NCBI RefSeq assembly: GCF_029760915.1
Contig: NZ_CP121685.1
Coordinates: forward strand, 1,338,001 to 1,402,000
DNA length: 64,000 nucleotides
Direction: 5' to 3'
DNA from: Olleya sp. YS
Lineage (GTDB): Bacteria > Bacteroidota > Bacteroidia > Flavobacteriales > Flavobacteriaceae
Shown: positions 47,201 to 56,900 of the stretch, piece after piece
How positions within the stretch are numbered: the first letter of the stretch is position 1
How the letters are laid out: every line of letters begins with the position of its first letter
Position numbers and translations under genes: made by a program
Notes under the pieces: model-generated
What the model saw: only the letters and a program-made list of their open reading frames with translations
What the model was told of the DNA's origin: nothing
Databases searched by the model: none

Positions 47201-47718
47201 CGAAGCGAGACTTTATCGTTAAGTTTTCCAGTTATTTGTAGGTCTAATTCGCTATTTAAAACTGAGTTTTGATTATTACCAATGGTGACACCACGACTAA
47301 TACTTCCAGAAGTAGTTAATCCGTCAAAAGGCGTATACGTTTGGGTAGTATTGGACTGTGTTAGTTTAATTAGCTTATTAATATTATCTGTGTTTTCTAC
47401 AATAACATTAGTGTCAAATTGCTTGTAAGTTTTGGTTAAAAACTCTGGATAACTTTGATAGTTTATTATAATTGAATCGGTTTCAACAGGTTTTAAAAAA
47501 GTAAGCAATGATTTACCAAAATCAATGTTGTAGTATGTTGAATCCAAAACAATACCTTGCTTAGTTTCAATTTTAAAACCGTTGGAATTGATGCTAACGC
47601 TATCTATTTGTATGGTGTTGGCTGCAGCAACTGTTTTTTGTTTCAACCCATAAGTTTGTTCTTGCGCTAACGCAAAAATTCCAAATAAAAAAAGGAAACA
47701 AGTAAGGGTTAATTTCAT
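44275..47718 (-). CDS. Very large outer-membrane barrel-like protein of unknown function
   Basis: 1147 residues with a signal peptide (about 1-18, FALAQ) and a C-terminus LKAYF. The N-terminal region contains SGSISRGVTIGNNQNSVLNS and LDLQITGKLNDKVSLRASI, a block reminiscent of the opening of SprA-like giant barrels, and VYVNGVALKRGENEDYIIDY, which reads like a small beta module before the barrel. From about residue 350 to the end the sequence alternates polar and aromatic residues as in outer-membrane strands, enough for a barrel well beyond 22 strands. It contains no TonB box or plug signature that I recognise. It stands alone, divergent from the exonuclease gene. The envelope location is well supported; the function is unknown. 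Confidence 0.7.
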   Translation of the reverse strand: MKLTLTCFLFLFGIFALAQEQTYGLKQKTVAAANTIQIDSVSINSNGFKIETKQGIVLDSTYYNIDFGKSLLTFLKPVETDSIIINYQSYPEFLTKTYKQFDTNVIVENTDNINKLIKLTQSNTTQTYTPFDGLTTSGSISRGVTIGNNQNSVLNSELDLQITGKLNDKVSLRASIQDANIPLQESGYSQRLDEFDQVFLELFSDNWAIRAGDIDLLNDQSYFASFTKRVQGLQVKAKFGDDDQQTNVFASGALVRGQFTNYQFTAQEGNQGPYKLQGPSGELFVLIVSGSETVYVNGVALKRGENEDYIIDYNAGELLFNSTYPITSEMRISVDFQYSERDYSRIIAFGGGHFNTEKLKIGASVYSESDSKNNPLQQNLSETQALILSEAGDDMQLMVAPSEVPETYNENRILYRKDLFNGETIYVFSNNPDDELFSVNFTLVGDNQGDYILTSTNAINNIYEFVAPVGGVKQGNYAPIVQLVAPNLLQIAVVNGEYNPSAKTNVNFEIAASKNDLNLFSSIDDGNNTGFAGKLLVEQNLIKHDSLWNVNAFVDADYIQQDFKTIQRLYAPEFNRDWNLSQTNSNLLNSNLGNQSLVSGGFKAFYSKKGIANYSFQHLNYSGNFNGNKHNLSANLNLKKLRVSTNTSILKANGSQNSSKFVRTYNKAIYALEKHWFGVGFSAEENKERVKETQQFTDLTQRFTAYEAFTGIGDSTNVFAEVGYKYRVNDSLRVNKLQRVNSSNTYYLDSRLLKNDKTNLTLYVNYRTLENEDNTQDDENSLNSRLLFSQRFLKNGILWNTAFETNSGTLPQQDFTYVQVEPGQGAYTWIDYNSNGIQELEEFEIAQFQDQGDYIRVLLPNQVFIKTHQNRLSQTLTLNPIDWVNATNKTKLFFSKFYNQTSYLIDRKIKRTGDNFDLNPFKKDEDNQLGLTLNFRNILFFNRGKQRYTTSYTYLWNSSENTLSFGFLENNLTSHQLNFIHKIKNSWLVTLTSALEQQFSSSENFSSKNFDIDTEKINPKLSYLLNDNVQFDVFYQHTNKQNTINNLESLQQQKYGLSFAYSPKNNAQAGAISGEFSIFNNTFEGNANSPVAYQMLEGLQPGKNLTWTLLAQKKLTKFLDLNLTYFGRKTETSKTIHTGNVQLKAYF

Positions 47719-47733
47719 CTATAAGTATAACAC

Positions 47734-47741
47734 CAAAAATA
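47734..47741 (-). promoter_or_regulatory. Bacteroidota -7 element for the large barrel gene
   Basis: On the minus strand this reads TATTTTTG, exact to TAnnTTTG, ending 15 nt before the ATG at 47718, so the leader would be about 10 nt. Confidence 0.4.
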
Positions 47742-47838
47742 GAGGTTTATTTTGTTAATATTTTTTGAGTAAAAAGGCGGTAATTCATCCTGTAAAAGTA
47801 AAGCATTATTTAATTTAGCAGAAACAAATATTACACTC

Positions 47839-48594
47839 ATGAAAATTATCTCATATAACGTAAATGGAATACGTGCAGCAATCAACAAAGGATTTATAGA
47901 TTGGCTAAAAAGTGCCAATCCAGATGTAGTATGTTTACAAGAGATAAAAGCAATGGAAGAGCAACTAGATTTAGATTTATTTACAGACGCTGGATATAAA
48001 TTTAATTATTGGTTTAGTGCTCAAAAAAAAGGCTATAGTGGTGTGGCTATTCTGTGTAAAACTAAACCCAATCATGTCGAATTTGGTACTGGAATAGAAT
48101 CTATGGATTTTGAAGGCAGAAACCTTCGGGTAGATTATGACAACGTTTCTATAATGAGTATGTATTTACCTTCTGGAACTAATGACGCAAGGTTAGCACA
48201 TAAGTTTGAATATATGAACATGATTCATAATTATTTAAACAAATTAAGAGAACAAATACCCAATTTAATAGTTTGTGGCGACTATAATATTTGTCACGAA
48301 GAAATCGATATCCATAACCCAAAAATGAAAGGCGTTTCTGGATTTTTACCAGAAGAACGTGAGTGGTTAGGAAATTTTATAGATAGCGGATTTATAGATT
48401 CGTTTAGATACTTAAACCCAGAACGACAAGAATACTCTTGGTGGAGTTATCGTGCCAATGCTAGAGCAAATAATAAAGGTTGGCGTTTAGATTATGCAAT
48501 GGTTAGCCAGCCTTTACAACAAAAAATAAAAAGAGCAGTTATATTACCAGAAGCAAAACATAGTGACCATTGTCCTATTTTGTTAGAACTATAA
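47839..48594 (+). CDS. xth: Exodeoxyribonuclease III (AP endonuclease)
   Basis: Cuts DNA at abasic sites and trims 3' ends in base excision repair; cytosolic. 251 residues, normal. Motifs of the EEP superfamily are ISYNVNGIRAA (metal-binding Asn), VVCLQEIKA (Glu ligand), VCGDYNICH (Asp/Asn), WRLDYAMVS and SDHCPILLEL (Asp-His dyad). An imperfect -7 element (TAATTTAG, 47811-47818) precedes it. It is followed after 27 bp by an OmpA-like lipoprotein gene. Confidence 0.97.
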   Translation: MKIISYNVNGIRAAINKGFIDWLKSANPDVVCLQEIKAMEEQLDLDLFTDAGYKFNYWFSAQKKGYSGVAILCKTKPNHVEFGTGIESMDFEGRNLRVDYDNVSIMSMYLPSGTNDARLAHKFEYMNMIHNYLNKLREQIPNLIVCGDYNICHEEIDIHNPKMKGVSGFLPEEREWLGNFIDSGFIDSFRYLNPERQEYSWWSYRANARANNKGWRLDYAMVSQPLQQKIKRAVILPEAKHSDHCPILLEL

Positions 48595-48621
48595 TCATAA
48601 TCTAATCCCAATAATAGAAAT

Positions 48622-49575
48622 ATGAAAAATAAAATTGTAATTATCTTGCTAGTTATATGTTTAACTAGTTGTGTGTCTCCAAAAGTTTACAAAGAATTAG
48701 AAGGGAAATATGCAGACCTTAAAAAGGAAAATAAAACTCTAGCTCAAGAAAATCAGGATTTACTAGACCTGAAAAATAGTCTAGAAAATGATTTAACAGT
48801 ATTAGCCTCAAAATATGATGATGCACTAGCAAGAAAACATCAACTTGAAGCAGACTATGCAGCAATAAAAAGTAAGTACGATAATTTAAAAGCCTCTTAC
48901 GATGCGCTAGATGCCAATAGTAGTTCTGCTATTGCTGCAAACACTCAAAAAAACAGAGAGTTACTAGCACAACTAGAAGCAAAAGAGCAAGCGTTAGCTG
49001 CAGAAAACACACGTTTAGAACAGCTAAAAAAAGAGTTAGAATCACGCTCACAACGTGTTGCAGACTTAGAAAATATCATTGCCTCTAAAGAAGCCGAGAT
49101 GACAGCACTTAAAAATGCTATTTCTAGCGCGTTAACAGACTTTGAAGGCAAAGGATTAACCGTAGAGCAACGCGATGGTAAAGTTTACGTTTCTATGGAA
49201 AACAAACTATTGTTTCAATCTGGTAGCTGGGCAGTAGGTACACAAGGTCGTCAGGCTGTCAAACAATTAGGAAGCGTTTTAGGAGATAATCCAGAGATTT
49301 CTGTGCTTATCGAAGGTCACACAGACAATGCACCATATCCACCAAACGGAAATATAAAAGATAACTGGGATTTATCCACAAAGCGTGCAACAGCAATTGT
49401 CGCTATACTACAAGAAAACCCTAATATAAAAGCCGAAAATCTTACTGCTGCTGGACGCGGAGAGTTTGCACCAATTGCACCTAATACAACTCCAGAGGGT
49501 AAAGCCAAAAACAGACGTATAGAGGTTATATTAACTCCAAAGTTAGATAAGATTACAAATCTTTTAAATAACTAA
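48622..49575 (+). CDS. OmpA-family lipoprotein with coiled coil
   Basis: 317 residues. Lipoprotein signal with lipobox LTSC (Cys17). Residues about 20-165 are a long heptad-rich coiled coil (KKENKTLAQENQDLLDLKN, NTRLEQLKKELESRSQRVAD). The C-terminal OmpA/MotB peptidoglycan-binding domain (about 190-310) has LLFQSGSW, the LIEGHTDNAPY motif and NRRIEVILTP. It probably links the outer membrane to peptidoglycan, like Pal but with an extended spacer. It lies 27 bp after xth and is likely co-transcribed. A structured GC-rich repeat begins 2 bp after its stop. Confidence 0.93.
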   Translation: MKNKIVIILLVICLTSCVSPKVYKELEGKYADLKKENKTLAQENQDLLDLKNSLENDLTVLASKYDDALARKHQLEADYAAIKSKYDNLKASYDALDANSSSAIAANTQKNRELLAQLEAKEQALAAENTRLEQLKKELESRSQRVADLENIIASKEAEMTALKNAISSALTDFEGKGLTVEQRDGKVYVSMENKLLFQSGSWAVGTQGRQAVKQLGSVLGDNPEISVLIEGHTDNAPYPPNGNIKDNWDLSTKRATAIVAILQENPNIKAENLTAAGRGEFAPIAPNTTPEGKAKNRRIEVILTPKLDKITNLLNN

Positions 49576-49577
49576 TT

Positions 49578-49666
49578 GGGCGTTACCACAAGGGTCGGGC
49601 TATTCGCTACTAGTTTTGGCTCGAAGCGTACGCTCGCCAAAAGCTAACCGCTACTATCCCTAACGC
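49578..49666. repeat. GC-rich structured intergenic repeat (REP-like)
   Basis: This 89-bp block is 49/89 G+C in an otherwise AT-rich intergenic stretch. Its ends carry inverted GCGTTA and TAACGC. The centre has TTTTGGC (49614-49620) and GCCAAAA (49636-49642) around the palindrome AGCGTACGCT (49625-49634), and CGCTACTA occurs on both sides. It has no open frame. It resembles the short imperfectly palindromic repeats scattered between genes in flavobacterial genomes; this is the only copy in the window, so repeat status rests on that resemblance. Confidence 0.6.
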
Positions 49667-49686
49667 AAACCTTAACAAACTTTTAA

Positions 49687-49721
49687 ACCTTTAGTTAAAA
49701 AACAAACTAAAGGTCTTTTTT
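49687..49721 (+). terminator. Rho-independent terminator before the aldo/keto reductase
   Basis: ACCTTTAGTT (49687-49696) pairs with AACTAAAGGT (49705-49714) and is followed by CTTTTTT. It would end the xth/OmpA transcript after the repeat block. Confidence 0.75.
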
Positions 49722-49728
49722 ATATTTG
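49721..49728 (+). promoter_or_regulatory. Bacteroidota -7 element for the aldo/keto reductase
   Basis: TATATTTG matches TAnnTTTG exactly and directly abuts the T run of the terminator. Transcription would begin near 49735, about 17 nt before the ATG at 49752. Confidence 0.5.
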
Positions 49729-49751
49729 TCAAAAATTCTATTCAACACCTT

Positions 49752-50786
49752 ATGATATATACTACTCTTCCAAATACAGATATAAAAGTCAGTAAAATTT
49801 GTTTAGGCACCATGACCTTTGGTAACCAAAACACTGAAGCAGAGGGACATGCACAATTAGATTACGCAGTAGATAATGGTGTTAATTTTATTGATACAGC
49901 AGAGTTATATCCAGTACCAGCAACAGCAGAAACCTCTGGAAGAACTAGTGTAATCATAGGTAATTGGCTAAAAAATAAAAAACGAGAAGATTTAGTAATA
50001 GCTTCTAAAATAGCAGGAACAGGAGATTACACAGCCCACATACGTACAACAGGATTTTCAAAATCGGCAATTAACGAAGCTGTAAATTTAGAGCTTAAAA
50101 GATTACAAACAGATTATATAGATTTATACCAACTCCATTGGCCAGAACGTGAAACCAATACCTTTGGAGTTAGAGATTATAAGCACAATCCAAACGATCC
50201 TTGGGAAGATAATTTTAAAGAAATTTTAGAATCATTAGAACAAGTAAAAAAAGAAGGTAAAATAAGAGAAATTGGAATCTCCAACGAAAAAGCTTGGGGA
50301 ACCATGAGATATCTTGAAGAATCTAAGAATAATAATTTACCTAGACCGGTAACTATTCAAAATGCATATTCACTTTTAAATCGTGTTTTTGAAGGCGATA
50401 TGGCTGAAGTATCGCATCGCGAAAATATAGGATTGTTAGTTTACTCTCCTATGGCTTTTGGTGTATTATCAGGTAAATATATTCAAGGTACAGCAAATGA
50501 TAAAGCAAGGTTAAATCTCTTTCCAAGATTTGCAAGATACAGTAGTGAGCAATCCACTTTAGCTACTAAAAAATACTTGCAATTAGCTGAGCAAAACAAC
50601 TTAACTCTAGCGCAAATGTCTCTGGCATTTGTCAATCAAAGATCTTTTGTGACCAGTAATATCATTGGAGCCACTAACCTTAAACAGCTTAAAGAAAATA
50701 TAGGTAGTGTAAATACAAATTTGTCGCAATCTATATTAGATGAGATTGATAATATTCATGCAATAATCCCTAATCCAGCTCCTTAA
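49752..50786 (+). CDS. Aldo/keto reductase (Tas-like)
   Basis: NADPH-dependent oxidoreductase with a TIM barrel, 344 residues. Catalytic residues visible: Asp in VNFIDTAELYP, Tyr in the same stretch (AELYP), Lys in VIASKIAG and His in DLYQLHWPE. REIGISNEKAWG and VTIQNAYSLLNR match the conserved cofactor-side loops. It is most like E. coli Tas and other AKR12/14-type proteins. The substrate cannot be assigned. Single gene between a terminator and the adhesin operon. Confidence 0.93.
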   Translation: MIYTTLPNTDIKVSKICLGTMTFGNQNTEAEGHAQLDYAVDNGVNFIDTAELYPVPATAETSGRTSVIIGNWLKNKKREDLVIASKIAGTGDYTAHIRTTGFSKSAINEAVNLELKRLQTDYIDLYQLHWPERETNTFGVRDYKHNPNDPWEDNFKEILESLEQVKKEGKIREIGISNEKAWGTMRYLEESKNNNLPRPVTIQNAYSLLNRVFEGDMAEVSHRENIGLLVYSPMAFGVLSGKYIQGTANDKARLNLFPRFARYSSEQSTLATKKYLQLAEQNNLTLAQMSLAFVNQRSFVTSNIIGATNLKQLKENIGSVNTNLSQSILDEIDNIHAIIPNPAP

Positions 50787-50918
50787 ATGGTGTAAACTTT
50801 TACAAGCCTCATTAACACTTTTTGTCGGTAATTAAGGTCGTTAATCTATTATAACAATCTTATACCTTTTTCAATATGTTTTTTTTTTAGTTTAGGAGAC
50901 TAATTAATTTTCCTCATA

Positions 50919-53900
50919 ATGAAAAAAACTACCTTCATTTTAGTTTTGCTTTTATCTTTAATAGGTTTGCAGGCTAATTCACAAGTACTTAATGAGCCAG
51001 CCAATTGGCCAAATACCAATTGGACAGTTACTGGAACTTATAACACAGCTCCTACAGCATTTGAAGCAGATCCAACCACTACCGCAAACTTTGCATTTGA
51101 CGATGATGATGCAGGTAGTACGAGTTCGGATAATATTCAAGCCGAGTCACCAATTATAGATTTGACTGCAGCATTTACTGCAGGAGAGACGTGGTTGTTT
51201 GTAGACTTTGATTATGTTTTTAATTGGATAAGTGCAGACGCCATAGGAGTTGAATATTGGGATGCAGATGCTGGGACTTGGAACCCTTGGGGAACTCCAA
51301 TACAAGCAGATACACCAACACCACCAACAGATAATTTTTGTTCAGGTACTACGGTAGCCTTTACCTCAGAGCAATTAAACATAGCAGGCTTTACTGCGAC
51401 ACAGTTATCAGGATTTAAATACCGTCTATATTATGATGATGGTGGTATCTGGGGATGGGGATTTTGTATAAACTCTCCAACCGCAACCTCACAAATGCCT
51501 CCAACTTGTCCAGATATTACAGGTTTAACAGCAACAACTACAGGCGATAGTACTGCAGACATTTCATGGAACGTAGGAGGTACAGAAACCGAGTGGCAAA
51601 TTTGGGTACAACCAGCAGGAACAGGTGTACCAACAACAGATGGTACAGCAACCATGTCTAACATGCCTTATCCAGCGATGGGGTTAACCCCTAGTACAGC
51701 GTATGAAGTATATGTTAGAGCTAATTGTGGTACAGATGGGTTTAGTAATTGGATAGGTCCAGTCAACTTTACAACCTTTAACACACCACCTCCACCACCA
51801 GTAGGAGTAACCTGTGCAAGTGGCGCATCGACATTTGTCTTTACAGAAGACTTTGGAACCGATACCAACACCAATCCATCAGGATGGACAGGAACAGGGT
51901 TTGATGGTTCTAACGGAAATTGGGACATTACCGCAGTGAGTGGAAACTCAGGTGGTACAGGACCAAACATCACTTGGGATGGAGTTGCAGGAGGCATGCA
52001 CTTAGAATATGAAGCTTCAGGAAACGCAACAGATATTGCATCAGCCATTACACCTGCAATCGACTTATCGACTGCGGTTGATGGTGCAGAACTATCGTTT
52101 TACATGCATGCTTTTGGTACAGATATGGGAACGCTAAACGTAGGTGTTAGCACGTCTCAAACAGGACCATTTACGACAGAATATGCTTGGGTAGGTGACT
52201 ATCAAGCTACAGCAGATGAAGCTTGGGTACCAATAGGAGTTAACTTAGATGCTTACTTAGGACAAGTCATTTATATAGAATTTAGCTATGGAGGTGCAGG
52301 AACAGGATTTGAAGGTGATATGTCTATCGATCAAGTTCGTGTGGAAACCTGTGGAAACTTCTGTGTAGCGCCAACAGGTTTAATGGTAGACGCTATAACA
52401 GATACTACAGCAGATATCTCTTGGACAGCTAATAACGGAGAAACCGCTTGGGAGATAGTAGTACAACCAGCAGGAACTGGTGTACCAACAGGACCAGGAA
52501 CAGCTATTACCACCAATCCTTACACAGCAATGGGATTATCCTCAAGTACAGTGTATGAAGTATACATTCTAGCAGATTGTGGAAACGGAATGAGTGTATG
52601 GGCAGGACCAGTTAACTTTACCACACTTAACACACCACCACCACCACCAGTAGGAGTAACTTGTGCAAGTGGATCTTCTACATTTATCTTTACAGAAGAC
52701 TTTGGAACTGATACCAACACCGATCCATCAGGGTGGACAGGAACAGGGTTTGATGGTTCTAACGGAAATTGGGATATTACTGCAGTGAGTGGAAACTCAG
52801 GTGGTACAGGACCAAACATCACTTGGGATGGAGTTGCAGGAGGCATGCACTTAGAATATGAAGCTTCAGGAAACGCAACAGATATTGCATCAGCCATTAC
52901 ACCTGCAATCGACTTATCGACTGCGGTTGATGGTGCAGAGCTATCGTTTTGGATGCATGCTTTTGGGGATGATATCGGTACGTTAAACGTAGGTGTTAGC
53001 ACCTCTGCAACAGGACCATTTACGACAGAATACACTTGGATAGGTGACTATCAAGCTACAGCAGATGAAGCATGGGTACCAATAGGAGTTAACTTAGATG
53101 CTTACTTAGGGCAAGTCATTTATATAGAATTTAGCTATGGAGGTGCAGGAACAGGATTTGAAGGTGATATGTCTATCGATCAAGTTCGTGTAGAAACTTG
53201 TGGTAACTTCTGTGTAGCGCCAACAGGTTTAATGGTAGACGCTATAACAGATACTACAGCAGATATCTCTTGGACAGCAAATAACGGAGAAACCGCTTGG
53301 GAGATAGTAGTACAACCAGCAGGAACAGGCGTACCAACAGGACCAGGAACAGCTATTACCACCAATCCTTACACAGCAATGGGATTAACTGCAACAACAG
53401 ATTACGAAGTATATATTCTAGCAGATTGTGGAAACGGAATGAGTGTATGGGCAGGACCAGTTAACTTTACCACGCTTAACACACCACCACCACCACCAGT
53501 GGGTGTGACTTGTGCAAGTGGAGGATCTACTTTTATATTTACAGAAAGTTTTGGAAACGATCCCAATACTGATCCAATCGGTTGGACAGGAACCGGTTTT
53601 GGAGGCGGAAATGGTGATTGGGATATTACTGCCGAGAGTGCAAACTCTGCAGGAACAGGACCAAACATCACTTGGGACGGTAGCCCAGGAATGCATTTAG
53701 AATATGAAGCTTCAGGAAACGCAACAGATATCGCATCAGCCATTACGCCAGCAATCGACTTAACACCTGCAATAGATGGTGCAGAGCTATCGTTTTGGAT
53801 GCACGCTTTTGGAGATGATATCGGCACGTTAAATGTAGGTGTTAGTACGTCTGCAACAGGACCATTTACGACAGAATTTACATGGGCTGGTGACTATCAA

Positions 53901-56900
53901 TCTACAGCAGATGAAGCATGGGTACCAATAGGAATTAACTTAGACGCTTATTTAGGACAAGTTATTTATGTAGAATTCAGCTATGGAGGTGCAGGTTCAG
54001 GATTTGAAGGTGATATGTCTATCGATCAAGTCCGTGTAGAGACTTGTGGTAGCTTCTGTATAGCACCATCGAATATAACAGCAACAAGTATTACAGAAAC
54101 CTCTGCAGATATTTCTTGGACACCTAGTGGACCAGAAACTCAGTGGAATTATGTGGTGCAACCAGCAGGTACTGGTGTGCCAACATCAGGAACAACCGTT
54201 AGTACAACAACAGTGTCTGAAACCGCATTAAACCCAGCAACAGATTATGAAGTCTATGTACAGGCTATTTGTGGTGCAGATACCAGTGTTTGGGCTGGAC
54301 CATATTATTTTTCAACCTTGTTACAATTTAATTTCACACTTGACTGTGCTGTAGATGGACCACAAACTATTAGTTATTGTTATGAAAATAATGATACTAA
54401 CGTATTTACATTTACATCTACAGATGGAACTCCACTTAATTTAACCATTAATGCAGGTCAAGTAGAAAATAACTTTGATGAAGTGATTGTTTTAGATTCT
54501 GATGGAGTAACTAATTTGAATGCAGCAACTCCTTATGGAGCAGGAGGTCAAATAGGAGGATTAACTTTTCAATCTACAGGAGGCACCATTTCTTTTCAAG
54601 TTCAATCTGACGGTAGTATAAATTGCCAAGGAAACGGTTATACTTCAATTAACTTAACAGTAGCTTGTGCTACTTGTATAAATCCAACTGCAACATTTGT
54701 AGTTGTAGATGATTGCGCTAATGGAAATCAATTCCTTGTAGATGTTGATATAACTTCTCTTGGAGATGCTACATCTTTAGAGATAGCAGATAATCAAGGC
54801 GGAACACCTGTAAGCGTAATGACAACCGGAATAACACAATTTGGACCATATCCTTTCAATACAAATATAATTTTCACGGTGTCCAATGAACAAGATATTA
54901 ATTGCGTAGTTACAAGTCAAGCGATATCATTAGCTGCTTGCCCACCTCCTAATGATAATCCTTGTAATGCAACAGTAGCATCTGTTAATTCAGATGAATC
55001 TTGTACAGTAATAAACCCTGGGACTTTAATAGAAGCGACTGATTCAGGTGTGCCAAATGGAGCTTGTACAACTAGTGCAGATGATGATGTTTGGTTTGAA
55101 TTTACTGCTGTAGGTGACCAACAAATCATTCAAATACTTAATGTTGTAGGTGGTTTTAATGTTGATCATGCCCTTTATGAGGGTTCAGACTGTAATAACT
55201 TGACTCAAATGTATTGTACTACAGATGATTTTAGTTTAACACCAACATTAACTATAGGTAATACATATTATATTAGAGTATTCTCTGCAGGTACAACATC
55301 AACATCTATTACATTTGATTTATGTATTCAGACTTTAGGTGTACCAACGTATTGTACAGATGCTTTACCAATTTGTGCTGATCCAACAATATTTTATCCA
55401 AGTGTAGTAGGTGATCAAGTTGCGCCACCATATTTAGATTATGATTGTTTAGGAAGTCAACCAGATCCTCAATGGAATACAATTCAATTTGATGATCCAG
55501 GTGATTATGTATTCCAATTAGCACAAACAAATGCTGGAGGGACTGGTTTAGATATTGACTTTATTGTTTGGGGGCCTTTTACTGCTCAAGACACTGGTTG
55601 TTATGAGTTATTACCTCCAAATATTGCAGATTGTAGTTTCTCTGCTACTGCTACAGAAACTATTACTTTAACTGGAGTACCAGCTAATTCAATTTATATT
55701 ATTCTTATTACTAACTACTCTCAGCAATCTGGAACTTATAATTTCACACAAACCTCAGGACCGTTAGACGGAACTAATTGTGATGTAGTATGTGATGTAA
55801 CTTTAGACTACGATGGAATAGTTATAGATCAAGGTGCTTCTGCTCCTGATGGGTCAAGTGATGATATAAATTTATGCGGATATACTTCTGTAACATTAAC
55901 TGCGGATACTGCATACTCTGTTGATACTTATGATTGGTATGTAGATGGGATTTATCAAAACGGTATTAATTCACCAACTTTTACAGCGACACAATCTGGA
56001 CAATATCAATGTATAGTTGGTGGTGGTATATGTGCTGATTTTACCTCTTCTATAATAGCAAATATTAATTTCTTTGATTCAGCGACTGCACAACAAGCCC
56101 CTGCTTTAGAGGTTTGTGACGATGAAAACGGTAATGGTGTTTTTGATTTAGAATCCCAAACAGCAACTATTTTAGGAGCTCAAAGTAGTACGGACTTTGT
56201 TGTAACCTATTATTCAACTTTACCAAATGCTCAAGCTGGAACAAACCCACTTGTTTCACCTTACACAGCAGCAAATGGCACTACAATATATGTAAGAGTT
56301 GAAGATGTGGACGCTGTTGGTTCCATGTCTGGTTGTGCTTCTACTAATACTAATTTTAGTTTAATAGTAAATACCTCTCCTGAAGCTACTCAACCAATAG
56401 ATTTATTAGCTTGTGATGATGGTACTGGAGTTGGAATATTTGATTTAACACAAAATGAACCTCTAATTATTGGAATTCAAACAGGTGTTTTAGTAACATA
56501 TCACACTTCTCAAGATGATGCATTAAATGGTGTTAATCCAATTGCCGACCCTACTGCTTATAATAACATGACTAGTCCTCAAACAATTTATGTAAGAGTA
56601 GAAAATGCTTTAGCTAGTGATTGCTTCAAAACAACTAATTTTAATATTGAATTAAACATCTCCCCAGAGACCATGTTTGATTCTTCTATTGTTTATGAGG
56701 TATGTCCAAATGCTACAGTACCAATTACCATTAGTGCAGAAGCGGTTAACTATACGACTTCAGAGGTAAGCATTAAGTGGTATAATGAAGGTGTAGAAGT
56801 GGTTGGTCAAACCGGATTAGATTTACCAACAGTATTAACCCAAGGGACTTATAGTATAGAGGTGACCTTTAACGATACAGGATGTTCAAGCACTACAGAT

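Noticed and set aside
50787-50918. Search for a promoter before the adhesin operon (TACCTTTT at about 50873)
   Set aside because: The element lacks the final G and no -33 match is at the right spacing; too weak to list as a feature.
51668-53827. Several long antisense open frames (for example 51668-52048, 52520-53035, 53402-53827 on the minus strand)
   Set aside because: They recur at the same offset in each 849-bp repeat, so they are by-products of the composition of the sense repeat; they have no promoter or start context.
51783-54318. Regularly spaced repeats considered as a CRISPR-like or satellite array
   Set aside because: The unit is 849 bp, fully coding and in frame with folded protein domains; no short repeat/spacer pattern exists.
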